Positions 7,441 through 15,798 of a DNA stretch of 42,378 nucleotides are shown here, one piece after another (position 1 is the first letter of the stretch; the number at the start of each line of letters is the position of its first letter). The DNA is from Phycisphaerae bacterium (lineage in GTDB: Bacteria; Planctomycetota; Phycisphaerae; Sedimentisphaerales; Anaerobacaceae). Location of the stretch: positions 1 through 42,378 of the forward strand of contig JAUXAL010000030.1 of the NCBI GenBank assembly GCA_030619925.1. Direction: 5' to 3'. The notes under the pieces were generated by a model, which ran no database searches, was not told the DNA's origin, and saw only the letters and a list, made by a program, of their open reading frames with translations. The translations under genes were made by a program, and so were the position numbers.

Positions 7441-8814
7441 TTATACCGGTATTTTTTTCTTTTGCCTGGCAAGAAAAATCTTGCCTGTTTTGATATATCC
7501 TGTCAGTTCTATATTGGCCGGGCAGACGTAACTACAACAGCCGCATTCCATACAAGCGCTGATATAATAGCTTTCCGCCACATCCAGAAGATTATTTTTT
7601 ACCGCATGGGCGATTTTCGTCGGGTTCAGATTCTCCGGGCAAACTCCCAGGCACCTGCCGCAGCGAATACAGGGGGTCTGGCGTCTTGCGAATTTAGCCC
7701 TGCCTATCTGCTCTTTTGTTAGTACGGTTATCGCATTGGTCGTTTTCGTAATGGGCGTCTTCAAATCGGCAACTGCTATTCCCATCATCGGCCCGCCCAT
7801 GATTACCTTTGCGGACTTTTTAGCAACTCCTCCACAAAATTCTATTAAGTCCTCAACTGACATCCCTATTGGAACATGGTAATTGCCCGGCCTGGCGATC
7901 GCTTCTCCGGTAACGGTTACGACACGGTGGGCCAGTGGCAAATCCGAAATGACCGCTTCGGTAATTGCCGCAACGGTGGCAACGTTAAGCACTACCACTC
8001 CGATCATTGGCGGAATGCCGCCTGTAGGGACATCTTTCTTTAGAATCGCTTTGATAAGCTGCCTTTCACCGCCTTGTGGATATTTCGTTCTGACTGGAAC
8101 AACCTTAATATCTTCGCCATCAGCACAGGTTTTCAGCGCCGCGTTCATAACCTCTATCGCTTCGGGCTTGTTATCTTCGATGGCGATAAAGACTCGTGAA
8201 CAGCCCGATGCCCTTCTGGCAAGTCTGATACCCGCAATGATTTTGTCGGTCCACTCAAGCATAATACGATAATCGCAGGTGATATACGGCTCGCACTCAC
8301 AGCCATTGATAATCAGTATCTCCTTGGGCAGTCGCGGATTTGGTTCAATCTTGACCCTCGTCGGGAACCCGGCCCCGCCCATACCGACGATACCAGCCTG
8401 ACGCACAGCTTCGCATATCTTTCCCGCCGAATAGTTGTTCTCATCGAAATCATCTTTTAATTTAAAGGATGGCCACTTTGTCGGACTGTAGGGAAATGCC
8501 TCCACAACTATTGCCAGGCTTCGGCCAAGGACCGCATGAGACCGCAGGGCGACTTCTATTACTTTACCGGTAATGGGCGAATGAACCGGGGCCGAAACAA
8601 ATGCATCGCAATCGCCAATCTTCTGACCCGCCTGGACAGCCTCTGATTTTCTAACCAGCGGCTGGCAAACAGCGCCAATGTGTTGGCAAAGCATCACCGC
8701 AACTTCTGTGACGGCAGGTCCCCGCTGTATCTCCATTTCACGGGTAAGGTCCTTTTTCTCCGGAGGGTGTGTCCCGCCGGGAAAAGAAAATCTGCCTTTA
8801 GTATCAATTCTCAT
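7441..8814 (-). CDS. rnfC: Rnf complex NADH/FMN-binding subunit RnfC
   Basis: RnfC is the peripheral cytoplasmic subunit that exchanges electrons with NAD(H). The 457-residue protein contains the N-terminal barrel-sandwich segment (FPGGTHPPEKK), the Nuo51-like FMN/NADH region (GIVGMGGAGFPTRVK; INGCECEPY), a SLBB-like stretch (GNYHVPIGMSVEDLIEFCGG) and two C-terminal 4Fe-4S motifs, CIRCGRCLGVCP and CMECGCCSYVCP. It ends soon after the second cluster motif, without the long alanine-rich tail of some proteobacterial RnfC. First recognised rnf gene of the operon, 28 nt after a small membrane protein gene. Confidence 0.95.
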   Translation of the reverse strand: MRIDTKGRFSFPGGTHPPEKKDLTREMEIQRGPAVTEVAVMLCQHIGAVCQPLVRKSEAVQAGQKIGDCDAFVSAPVHSPITGKVIEVALRSHAVLGRSLAIVVEAFPYSPTKWPSFKLKDDFDENNYSAGKICEAVRQAGIVGMGGAGFPTRVKIEPNPRLPKEILIINGCECEPYITCDYRIMLEWTDKIIAGIRLARRASGCSRVFIAIEDNKPEAIEVMNAALKTCADGEDIKVVPVRTKYPQGGERQLIKAILKKDVPTGGIPPMIGVVVLNVATVAAITEAVISDLPLAHRVVTVTGEAIARPGNYHVPIGMSVEDLIEFCGGVAKKSAKVIMGGPMMGIAVADLKTPITKTTNAITVLTKEQIGRAKFARRQTPCIRCGRCLGVCPENLNPTKIAHAVKNNLLDVAESYYISACMECGCCSYVCPANIELTGYIKTGKIFLARQKKKIPV

Positions 8815-8842
8815 ATTTAAGAAATTTTGAATTATTTGTTGT

Positions 8843-9127
8843 TTACCTTAGTTGTCTATTTATCGCCTGCACAATCAATATGCAAACAAAAGTTATCAAA
8901 AGCGATATAAGAAAGCTAAGGAGCGTTTGCAGCTCTTCAGTATTTACAGCTTTGGCAAGAATCTCTTCAAAAACCGCTAAAGAAACGATAAAAACCACCA
9001 CCGGCAGCAGGAAGGCGACAATAACCTTAAATACAACCGAAGGGCCTTTAACATTCCCCAACTGCTCGTAAATCTTTTGGCAGTCGTGCTTTTGGTCGCA
9101 GTTTTGACAGAATTTTTCCTGGGCCAT
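8843..9127 (-). CDS. Small two-helix membrane protein with N-terminal cysteine cluster, head of rnf operon
   Basis: Unrecognised 94-residue protein. It begins with a cysteine cluster (FCQNCDQKHDC: C7-x2-C10-x5-C16) that could bind a metal or iron-sulfur centre, followed by two hydrophobic segments (about residues 31-53 and 67-88) with an acidic linker. It is the first gene after a good promoter and 28 nt upstream of rnfC. RseC-family proteins, which also have cysteines and two helices, accompany rnf genes in proteobacteria, so this may be a reduced analogue; that is inference from position and layout only. Confidence 0.75.
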   Translation of the reverse strand: MAQEKFCQNCDQKHDCQKIYEQLGNVKGPSVVFKVIVAFLLPVVVFIVSLAVFEEILAKAVNTEELQTLLSFLISLLITFVCILIVQAINRQLR

Positions 9128-9158
9128 AGTTTTTTACTACCATATAGAACAAGGAGAA

Positions 9159-9187
9159 TTTATAATAGATACAGTTAAGATTTTCAA
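9159..9187 (-). promoter_or_regulatory. Promoter of the rnf operon
   Basis: On the minus strand TTGAAA (9187-9182) and TATAAA (9164-9159) are separated by exactly 17 nt, about 30 nt before the ATG of the first gene. It lies in the divergent spacer shared with the M48 protease gene. Confidence 0.6.
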
Positions 9188-9217
9188 ACAGAACTTTTCA
9201 TAATTGCGAGCATAATT

Positions 9218-10021
9218 ATGTTTAAAAAATTAATGCTGCTAATATTAGGCCTTATCTTCTACCTCTGCACCGGTTGTGTAACCAACCCGATAACCGGCGA
9301 AGAAGAGCTGATGCTGTTTTCCAAAGAGCAGGATATTGAGATAGGTCGCAAATACGCCCCCGAGGTTGAAAAGCAATTTGGCGGCAGAATTGCCGATGAG
9401 GGTTTGCAAAACTATATTGACAGCGTCGGCCAAAAAATCGCTCGCATTAGCCACAGACCCGATTGGCAATATCACTTCGTGGCGGTGGAGGACAAATCGC
9501 TTAATGCGGCGGCTTTGCCCGGCGGATATATTTTTATCACCAGGGGAATGCTTGAGAACCTTCAGACCGAGGCGCAATTAGCGGCAATACTGGCCCATGA
9601 GACAGTGCACGTTGTCGCCCGAGACACCCTAAATATGATGAGCAATCAGATCGGTATAAGCCTTTTACTTACTGCTGTAACTTCCGGAGAAACATCGCAA
9701 GGTGTTTTGGCAGCAGCAGACATAGCCCGCTCGATTATCGGCCTGCGATATAGCAGAAAGGATGAACGCGAGGCCGATATAGGTGGCCTGGATTATATGG
9801 TTGCAGCCGGCTACAATCCTTACGGGGCGGTTGAGCTTATGCAGATACTCCAAAACCAACACAAAGTTAAGCCAATCGAATTCCTCTCAAGCCACCCATC
9901 TCCTGAAAACCGCCTGGCATATTTAAAACAAAGGGCTCAAACAAACTACTCTAACATTCAACGTTTGAAAATCGGAAAAGAACATTACCACAGCAATGTT
10001 CTTGAACGGTTAAACGATTAA
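9218..10021 (+). CDS. M48-family metalloprotease lipoprotein
   Basis: A 267-residue zinc protease anchored as a lipoprotein. The signal peptide ends in a lipobox with C20 (LCTGC). The conserved VTNPITG follows, as in BepA/YcaL-type proteins. The zinc site is HETVH (H127, E128, H131) with the downstream EREAD motif (183-187). It ends shortly after the catalytic domain and lacks the C-terminal TPR region of BepA. A role in outer membrane or envelope protein quality control is inferred from the family. Divergent from the rnf operon. Confidence 0.9.
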   Translation: MFKKLMLLILGLIFYLCTGCVTNPITGEEELMLFSKEQDIEIGRKYAPEVEKQFGGRIADEGLQNYIDSVGQKIARISHRPDWQYHFVAVEDKSLNAAALPGGYIFITRGMLENLQTEAQLAAILAHETVHVVARDTLNMMSNQIGISLLLTAVTSGETSQGVLAAADIARSIIGLRYSRKDEREADIGGLDYMVAAGYNPYGAVELMQILQNQHKVKPIEFLSSHPSPENRLAYLKQRAQTNYSNIQRLKIGKEHYHSNVLERLND

Positions 10022-10402
10022 CCCGCATATTTCATAAGATTTTGGCAGTCCTCAGATAAGTCCCTTATGAACGTATAACAAAATGAGCAACTGGCTTCAA
10101 TAGTCATTTCGAGCATAGCCGCAGGCAACACAATAGTCATTTCGAGCGTAGCCGCAGGCGGAGTCGAGAAATCTGTTAAACAATTTCTTCCTCTTTATTC
10201 TTTCTTATTTGCCTGTCTCTACGAGCTTCTTAAAACGCCGGTGGTCGCGCAAGGGGCACATTGTGGCCTTAGCATACTACGTGCATTAAGGGGCACGGAC
10301 GAAAGCCCGGGATTTTGGGGTTTCCAATTGTGGCTTGGAGAAGTACAATCTGACACTGATGCTAAAGTAAATCTGTTGTGTTTCGAGGACAAAGGCAGTG
10401 TG
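10022..10402. other. Spacer with GTCATTTCGAGC repeat copies
   Basis: No gene is supported here. At about 10101-10175 two direct copies of AGTCATTTCGAGC(A/G)TAGCCGCAGGC occur; the second runs on to GAGTCGAGAAATCT, the first is cut short. A related copy is at 27791. The rest, to the sulfatase start, shows no convincing coding or RNA signal; an open frame runs in from 10241 but lacks family sequence. Confidence 0.6.
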
Positions 10403-11896
10403 ATGCAACGACGTGACTTTCTCAAGCTTATGGGAGTGACCGCAGGTGCCGCGATGTGGAATTTCGAAGCCTCGGCAAAAGCCCAAGGGCGTCGGCCTAA
10501 CATAGTGCTTATCATTGCCGACGATATGGGATGGGACGACTGTGGGGCATATGGGCACCGGACCATACGGACCCCCAACATTGACAGGCTTGCTGCCGAA
10601 GGCATGCGCTTCACGAATGCTTTCCTGACAGTCAGCTCGTGCAGCCCAAGTCGTGCCGGCATCATCACGGGTCGTTATCCACACAACACCGATGCAGAGC
10701 AGTTGCACTGGCCGCTTCCGCCCGAGCAGCTAACCTTTGTGGAACTGCTGAAGAACGCTGATTACTGGACTGCGGCCGCCGGCAAATGGCACCTCGGCGA
10801 TGCAGTCAAGGACCGTTTTCATCTTGTCCACGAAGCGGATGTCTCCGGCTTTCAGCTTCCGACAGGCAAGGATGCATCAAAGCGAACTATGGTGGCAAGG
10901 GAAAAAAGCGGCTGTGAGCATTGGATATCGACACTTCGCAGCCGGCCGAAAGACAGGCCGTTCTTTTTGTGGCTTGCTTCTCTTGACCCTCATCGCGACT
11001 ACGAACCCGGGATTACCGCAAATCCGCATCGACTTGAAGATGTGCGCGTTCCGCCTTATCTGCCGGATGTGCCGGAAGTGAGAGAGGAATTGGCACTCTA
11101 CTATGATGAGATTGCGAGATTAGACAGTTATGTAGGTAAGGTTCTGAAAGAGCTCAAAGAGCAAGGTATCGAAGAGGATACATTCGTTCTCTTCATCAGC
11201 GACAACGGCCGCCCATTTCCCAGAGACAAGACTACGCTCTACGATGGTGGAATCAAGACTCCATGGCTCGTACGCTGGCCTCTTCGAGTCCGGGCCGGAA
11301 ACGTCTGCAAACAGCTGGTCAGCTCCATTGATATCGCACCGACGGTCCTTACACTTGCCGGCATAGACATGCCTTCGTGTTTTCAGGGGCGCAGCTTTGC
11401 ATCGCTATTGACAGAGCCGGAGAGGAAAATCCACAACTACGTATATGCCGAGGACCATTGGCACGACTACGAGGATTTGGGACGTGCAGTGCGTTCCATG
11501 CGCTACAAATATATTCGAAATGATTATCCTGATTTGCCGGCCACGCCCCCTGCTGATGTGGGTCGTAGCCGCACGTTTGCTGCGATGCGTCGCCTGCGAG
11601 ACCAGGGCAAACTCAGTGAGAACCAGATGGCATGTTTTACCAAACCGCGTCCCGCCGAAGAACTCTACGACGTCATCAAAGACCCGCACGAGATGCACAA
11701 CCTTGCGGATGATCCCGAATACGCCGACGTGCTGGCCGAGCATCGCCGGGCCTTGAGAAACTGGTCGCAGCGTACGGACTTCCGAATCCCTGCGACCCGG
11801 ACACCGGACGAATTCGACCGCGAAACGGGTGAACCGCTACCCAATCGCATTCGTCCTCGACCGTCAAAGAGAGAATTCCAGAAGGCGATTGAATAA
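10403..11896 (+). CDS. Tat-exported sulfatase
   Basis: A type I sulfatase of about 497 residues. The start at 10403 follows AAAGG by 7 nt and opens a Tat-like signal (MQRRDFLKLMG). Metal ligands D40-D41 (LIIADDMGWDDCGAYG) and the maturation motif C80-S-P-S-R lead to the catalytic formylglycine, produced by a maturase encoded elsewhere. AAGKWHLGD, SLDPHRDY and the FISDNG metal site follow. Family resemblance is to N-sulfoglucosamine sulfohydrolase-type enzymes acting on sulfated glycans, but the substrate cannot be fixed. No other glycan-degrading genes are adjacent, unlike typical sulfatase loci. Confidence 0.9.
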   Translation: MQRRDFLKLMGVTAGAAMWNFEASAKAQGRRPNIVLIIADDMGWDDCGAYGHRTIRTPNIDRLAAEGMRFTNAFLTVSSCSPSRAGIITGRYPHNTDAEQLHWPLPPEQLTFVELLKNADYWTAAAGKWHLGDAVKDRFHLVHEADVSGFQLPTGKDASKRTMVAREKSGCEHWISTLRSRPKDRPFFLWLASLDPHRDYEPGITANPHRLEDVRVPPYLPDVPEVREELALYYDEIARLDSYVGKVLKELKEQGIEEDTFVLFISDNGRPFPRDKTTLYDGGIKTPWLVRWPLRVRAGNVCKQLVSSIDIAPTVLTLAGIDMPSCFQGRSFASLLTEPERKIHNYVYAEDHWHDYEDLGRAVRSMRYKYIRNDYPDLPATPPADVGRSRTFAAMRRLRDQGKLSENQMACFTKPRPAEELYDVIKDPHEMHNLADDPEYADVLAEHRRALRNWSQRTDFRIPATRTPDEFDRETGEPLPNRIRPRPSKREFQKAIE

Positions 11897-11937
11897 ATAG
11901 CGCATGAGGAGAACGCATTTGCGTCAAGGTGAAGATT

Positions 11938-12050
11938 CAGCTCCTGGGTTAGTTTAATCATGATGAACCGCAGGCCGTCGGGAGTAACAGCCACATCATA
12001 ACTCGTGCCGTATTCGTTTCTCTCATAGCGTTCCTATTTGCGCTCGACAA
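11938..12050 (-). pseudogene. Possible remnant of a TolB/WD40-like C-terminus
   Basis: Between the sulfatase and the next gene the minus strand reads NEYGTSYDVAVTPDGLRFIM, with an in-frame TAG just upstream. It resembles the YDVTPDGQRFLMI ending found in some kinase or TolB-like propeller proteins. No start or complete domain is visible. Low confidence. Confidence 0.25.
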
Positions 12051-12138
12051 GTGCAGGATGTGCCGGACCGGTCATAACGGTGCGGGTCTCGTGAAAAATG
12101 CGGGCCGGAGAAGGCCGTTCTTTCTCCGGGGCAGAAGA

Positions 12139-14124
12139 TCAGCCCTTGTAGAGTTTGAATATCTGTGCGAGAAGCAAAAACTGGGCGGCCTGGCCCAGGT
12201 AGTTTTTGGGTAGCCGTATGCGGATCCGGCGGCGATAGGCCCTTAGCTTGTTTGCCAGAGCGTCAAAAGCCTTGCCTTCGGAATGCCTCACTTTTTCAAG
12301 ATCCAGGATTAGCTTTCCCCGGTCCTTTTCGAGATACTCTTCGATTCTCTGGGCGAGTCTTTCGGCGCGAAGATTATCCAGAACGCCATTCAATTGCACC
12401 CAGACCTGCCTTTTAGCATGTTGGAGTTCCACCTGGACGGAGAAGTGCGGGGAAATGCTTTCGTCCCGTAGCGATTCCCAGATATTAGTCGCCCATAAGC
12501 CCAAACCTTCTTCTGGCATCCTGAAACTTACGCGGCCGAGACGCGGGTGCTGGAAGATGTCCAAGCGCAGCTTCAGTGCGGTCCAAGCCGCCGCCCCCAG
12601 AGCACCCAAAGACATCAGCCTCTCCGCCAGCGTCGGATTACCCAGCTCGGCGCGAACCTTGTACTCCAGCTCTCTGATCCATGACCGAACATAACTATTA
12701 GGCCCTAATAACCGCCCGACTAAAAACATCAGATACGCCTTTCTGAGATCCTTCGCCTGGCTGGCCGCTTTCTTTCGAAGGAAATTGCTGGAAGACCCCC
12801 TCCACTTCTTGTATCTCAAACACATCATCTCGACAAAGCGATAGATCGATGGACCAAGTCTCTGAAAATCCTGTTCAAAACACCAGCGCTGCATGCCCTC
12901 GATTTCGGAAGAGGACATAGTCGGATGCTTTACTATGGATTTGAAACCGCATCCATCATGCCAGCGCTTGTCGGCATTTTCGGCGTATTTACGTCGCATA
13001 AGACCCTGAGACATGACCCGATCATAGAAGGGCGTTCCCGGTGGAGGACTGTATATCAGGAACTGGGCAAGCTCTGGCCCAAGGTCCATCAGCCCGTCCA
13101 GCTCCTGAGAGATTACTTCCGGAGTCTGGTAATCGAATCCGACGATCATGGAGGTTAGAACAGCAATTCCATTCTCTCGGAGTTCACGGATGAGCTCGTG
13201 CACAGGCTTGCCACTCTGCTTGCTGTATCCCGAGCGGGTTCCCTCGTAACCGATCCAGACGCCATCTATGCCCATTTCCAGGATTTCCTGAACAGTATAC
13301 CGACTGAGGGCCTTGACGCTTGAGAACACGAAGACAGAAACCGGTCTGCCTCCGGTGAGCACGCAGTCCCGAAACTGCATCGCCCTCTTTTTGTCCAGAA
13401 GGAAATCTTCGTCGATAATGGTGAACACCATACTGGGATCCCTTATGAGATAGCGTTCGATCACGTTGTAGATATCTCTGCCCTCTGGAAGTAACTTGAT
13501 GTGCCTTCTTTTGAAGAAATGGGAGGTACAGCAGAAATCGCATCCGTTGGGACAGCCCAATCCGGCAAATATCAGGCCCGTCTTGGAGATGGGAACCGAC
13601 AAGACCTTCAGGCGACTTTCAATCAGAGGGTGCTTGTACGGCATGGGGATTTCCGGCTCACCGAGAAAGTGCCGCATGAATCGAACTCCCTCTTCTCGAC
13701 ATATGTAGTCACCATATTGCTTGAGGATCTCATCGTCCAGAACCGTGCCGTAGCCACCTAAGATGATCTTGCTCATAGGAGAATACTTGCGTATCAGGCT
13801 AACCGTCTCCTTCGCCCGGTGAAATGTCGCCAGTATGAAAGAGATTCCGACAAAATCATATCCCCTCTTGAGCTCTCGAATCAGTTCCCTGCGTGATGGG
13901 TAATGAAGCACTACCGTGGGGATTTCCAGATTATTCGCTATGTAATCGAGAGAGTAATGAACATGTGTGGCTCGAGGACTAAATATCCCCTGGGCCCTGG
14001 TGACTTGTCCGTAGAGGAGTTCATAACCTACGCTCTCCCCATCGCCGTATTTCGGCCCGAGGGGTCTGCATACGCTAGTCAAAAGCAATTTCCTGTTTTT
14101 CTGTTCCTGTTTATAAGAATGCAT
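12139..14124 (-). CDS. B12-binding-like radical SAM protein with C-terminal STAS-like domain
   Basis: A 661-residue protein starting at 14124, 8 nt after AGGAG. Residues about 30-155 resemble the B12-binding Rossmann domain of radical SAM proteins (GYDFVGISFILATFHRA; KIILGGYGTVLD) without the usual DxHxxG histidine. The radical SAM cluster is C191-x3-C195-x2-C198 (GCPNGCDFC), and barrel motifs follow (TIIDEDFLLDKKRA; GIDGVWIGYEGT). After a helical linker, about residues 560-661 look like a STAS domain: VWVQLNGVLD, KLILDLEKVRHSEGKAFDAL, RIRIRLP. STAS domains bind nucleotides or partner proteins; the combination is unusual. Substrate unknown. The gene stands alone between a sulfatase and decayed genes. 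Confidence 0.82.
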   Translation of the reverse strand: MHSYKQEQKNRKLLLTSVCRPLGPKYGDGESVGYELLYGQVTRAQGIFSPRATHVHYSLDYIANNLEIPTVVLHYPSRRELIRELKRGYDFVGISFILATFHRAKETVSLIRKYSPMSKIILGGYGTVLDDEILKQYGDYICREEGVRFMRHFLGEPEIPMPYKHPLIESRLKVLSVPISKTGLIFAGLGCPNGCDFCCTSHFFKRRHIKLLPEGRDIYNVIERYLIRDPSMVFTIIDEDFLLDKKRAMQFRDCVLTGGRPVSVFVFSSVKALSRYTVQEILEMGIDGVWIGYEGTRSGYSKQSGKPVHELIRELRENGIAVLTSMIVGFDYQTPEVISQELDGLMDLGPELAQFLIYSPPPGTPFYDRVMSQGLMRRKYAENADKRWHDGCGFKSIVKHPTMSSSEIEGMQRWCFEQDFQRLGPSIYRFVEMMCLRYKKWRGSSSNFLRKKAASQAKDLRKAYLMFLVGRLLGPNSYVRSWIRELEYKVRAELGNPTLAERLMSLGALGAAAWTALKLRLDIFQHPRLGRVSFRMPEEGLGLWATNIWESLRDESISPHFSVQVELQHAKRQVWVQLNGVLDNLRAERLAQRIEEYLEKDRGKLILDLEKVRHSEGKAFDALANKLRAYRRRIRIRLPKNYLGQAAQFLLLAQIFKLYKG

Positions 14125-14180
14125 CAAATTATCTCCTTATTTGCGTTTCCCTAAGAATCCGACTTTGCCCTCTGCTAATT

Positions 14181-14583
14181 TCAATCGGGCGAATAGGCAA
14201 TCTCAACAAGTTCGAGATCAAAAGTCAGGTCTTCCTCAGCCAAAGGATGCCTGTTCAAAGTCAGGAATCATTTGCTCTTGACCAATAGTAAATACCATCG
14301 GGTTTCTATCAATGTAGACTTTCGCACTTTTTGAAAAGTGTTAATTTGGGCAATTTTAAGCCAGTGTGCTATTTCACAACAATTTCATTATTTTTGGCAT
14401 GTTCGGGACTTTTACCGAACATGCATAAAATTCAAAATCGTGCATAAGCCCTTGTTTTGTAACGATTTCTCCCGTTAAAAAGTGCGAAACTTAACTATCA
14501 ATGGATGAATCAAATACCCTGCCATTAGTTAATTTACCTGTGTAGTGAACCTTAACCTTATCGCCGGATTTTGCCTGTTCCAT
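14181..14583 (-). pseudogene. Broken FKBP/SlyD-type peptidyl-prolyl isomerase
   Basis: An intact start with AAAGGA upstream encodes [18 protein letters not shown] followed by [11 protein letters not shown], the classic FKBP N-terminus, then runs into a 180-bp insertion with a stop codon. On the other side the gene resumes with DRNPMVFTIGQEQM and IPDFEQA. It then jumps, with a frame change, to HPLAEEDLTFDLELVEIA and a stop at 14181, so the central part of the domain (the IF-type insert and neighbouring strands) is deleted. The ends are clearly SlyD-like. The gene cannot make a working isomerase. Confidence 0.88.
14315..14494. mobile_element. 180-bp MITE-like insertion with terminal inverted repeats
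   Basis: Terminal inverted repeats match at 15 of 18 positions: TAGACTTTCGCACTTTTT (14315-14332) and the reverse complement TTAAGTTTCGCACTTTTT (14494-14477), sharing a perfect 13-bp TTTCGCACTTTTT. The element is flanked by identical 9-bp direct repeats CTATCAATG (14306-14314 and 14495-14503), a target site duplication. The interior holds a perfect 10-bp stem GCATGTTCGG / CCGAACATGC (14397-14424) and no coding frame. It lies inside the FKBP gene. The mobilising transposase family is not identifiable here. Confidence 0.88.
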
Positions 14584-14738
14584 TTTAGTTCCTTTCAATT
14601 TTTGAATTTTCGCAAACAAAAGACAACAGGATCAACTCTGAGAATATTTTGACAGGTGAACTCAATGTGCCTATATCGTTTTGGATTTAGAATCTGCACG
14701 ATTCTACTGTAATTCTACCCCAGTTCAGAGTCGGATTA

Positions 14739-14883
14739 TTAATAACTACGTGTGCCACCACGACCGCCGCCACGTCCACCACCAGAGCCACCGCGGCGGG
14801 AACCGCCACCGCGACGGGCACCACCACGACGACGGGGACCACCGCTGGGACGAGGGTGGGCCTCATTAACCCTGATGGCTGTT
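14739..14883 (-). pseudogene. C-terminal remnant of an RRM RNA-binding protein (Gly/Arg-rich tail)
   Basis: The minus strand encodes AIRVNEAHPRPSGGPRRRG and then a glycine/arginine-rich tail ending GGRGGTRSY. 'xVNEAxPR' plus a GGRGG tail is the typical end of short bacterial RRM proteins. The RRM itself is missing: upstream of the remnant the sequence turns into interspersed repeat DNA (GTTGCGAGG, GTCATTGCG). It appears to be a 5'-deleted gene truncated at a repeat. An open frame continues into the repeat, so expression of a junk fusion is not excluded. Confidence 0.7.
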
Positions 14884-14946
14884 CCTTCACTTCGTTCGGG
14901 ACGCCTCGCAACGGCTCCACTTGTCGCAATGACCACCGCCCCAAGT

Positions 14947-15015
14947 CATTGCGGGCCCTTCGCTTTGCTCAGGATAAACTCCACGAAGGCGGGGATGGGA
15001 ACCCAAGCAATCTAT
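14947..15015. repeat. GTCATTGCG...GAAGCAATCT-type interspersed repeat
   Basis: The left end GTCATTGCGGGCCCTTCGCT and the right end CCAAGCAATCTA bracket a degenerate middle (AGGATAAACTCCACGAAGG). Related copies are at 30352-30441 and, as an inverted pair, at 39596-39745. It adjoins the truncated RNA-binding protein gene. Confidence 0.65.
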
Positions 15016-15069
15016 TTGTGTCCCGCATACATTCTAATGTCTAAAAACCTATTACAGGTAGTTTAGCTC

Positions 15070-15106
15070 TGCGCAAAAAAACCCCGACAATCAAGCCTCG
15101 GCCTGA
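15070..15106 (-). terminator. Possible terminator downstream of the zinc-ribbon gene
   Basis: On the minus strand GGCCGAGGC-TTGATT-GTCGGGG is followed by seven T. The stem is short and imperfect, and it lies about 155 nt after the stop of the gene ending at 15260. Confidence 0.35.
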
Positions 15107-15259
15107 TAAAATTGCTTATTCGTATTTTTGTACCTCACTCAGAGTCAGCCCTTGAGCGACTTGAGCGAAGGGATAACGCCAAAACACCTCTTGCATCTTG
15201 CGTCTACTTAAAAACCGGTCAGCAGCTCACCAGGTCTGCTCCCGCGCTTGTTCCGCTCA

Positions 15260-15688
15260 TTACCCGGCCCCGCCAACCGCCCTTCTTTTTCTGATCTCTT
15301 CTGTCTCGCTACGGCCGCATTCGGGGCAGCGGTCTGCAAAATCGTTAGGGACACTACCCCTGAAGAAAACTATCCCGCAATCCGGACCTTGACACTTTTC
15401 AGCTCTGTAAACACTTCCTTCGCCGCAGCTTTTGCAAACCACCGGCGGGGCAACCATCGCCATAGGATCCATGTGTTCCTGTATATACTCGAAATACGCT
15501 TTCTTACCCATCTCATACTCGGTTTTGCAGTTTGGGTTGTTACATTTGACCCATATCATTTCCTCCTCCGAGATGTCCTCAATGCCGCCACCACCTCCAC
15601 CACGCCTGCTAAAAGTTACCAAAGCAGCCAAAACCAAGCACGCGACAATAACGCCGATCATAATCGGTTTTTTCTTGCCTTCTTCCAT
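15260..15688 (-). CDS. Membrane-anchored zinc-ribbon protein
   Basis: Unrecognised 142-residue protein. One N-terminal membrane helix (IMIGVIVACLVLAALVTF) is followed by a flexible RRGGGGGG linker and a soluble part with several cysteine pairs: CNNPNC, CKSC, CQGPDC and CPEC. These suggest two or three small zinc ribbons facing the outside of the membrane (or the cytoplasm if the helix is reversed). The start is supported by GGAG 8 nt upstream. Function unknown; it could help assemble a larger envelope machine. Confidence 0.75.
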   Translation of the reverse strand: MEEGKKKPIMIGVIVACLVLAALVTFSRRGGGGGGIEDISEEEMIWVKCNNPNCKTEYEMGKKAYFEYIQEHMDPMAMVAPPVVCKSCGEGSVYRAEKCQGPDCGIVFFRGSVPNDFADRCPECGRSETEEIRKRRAVGGAG

Positions 15689-15798
15689 ACCAGAATCTCC
15701 AAAAAAGTTAAACTATAATGTGGTTAGCAACTTACACTAATAAGCTATTGCTTATTACCCCATTTGTCAAACGCTTATTTTTTATTATTATGGCCCAG

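Noticed and set aside
10241-10402. N-terminal extension of the sulfatase frame upstream of 10403
   Set aside because: The extension has no family sequence, precedes the Tat signal and ignores the well-placed AAAGG site before 10403.
14681-14869. Plus-strand frame through the His/Arg-rich stretch
   Set aside because: It is the complement of the glycine/arginine-rich tail on the minus strand, which has clear RRM-protein features.
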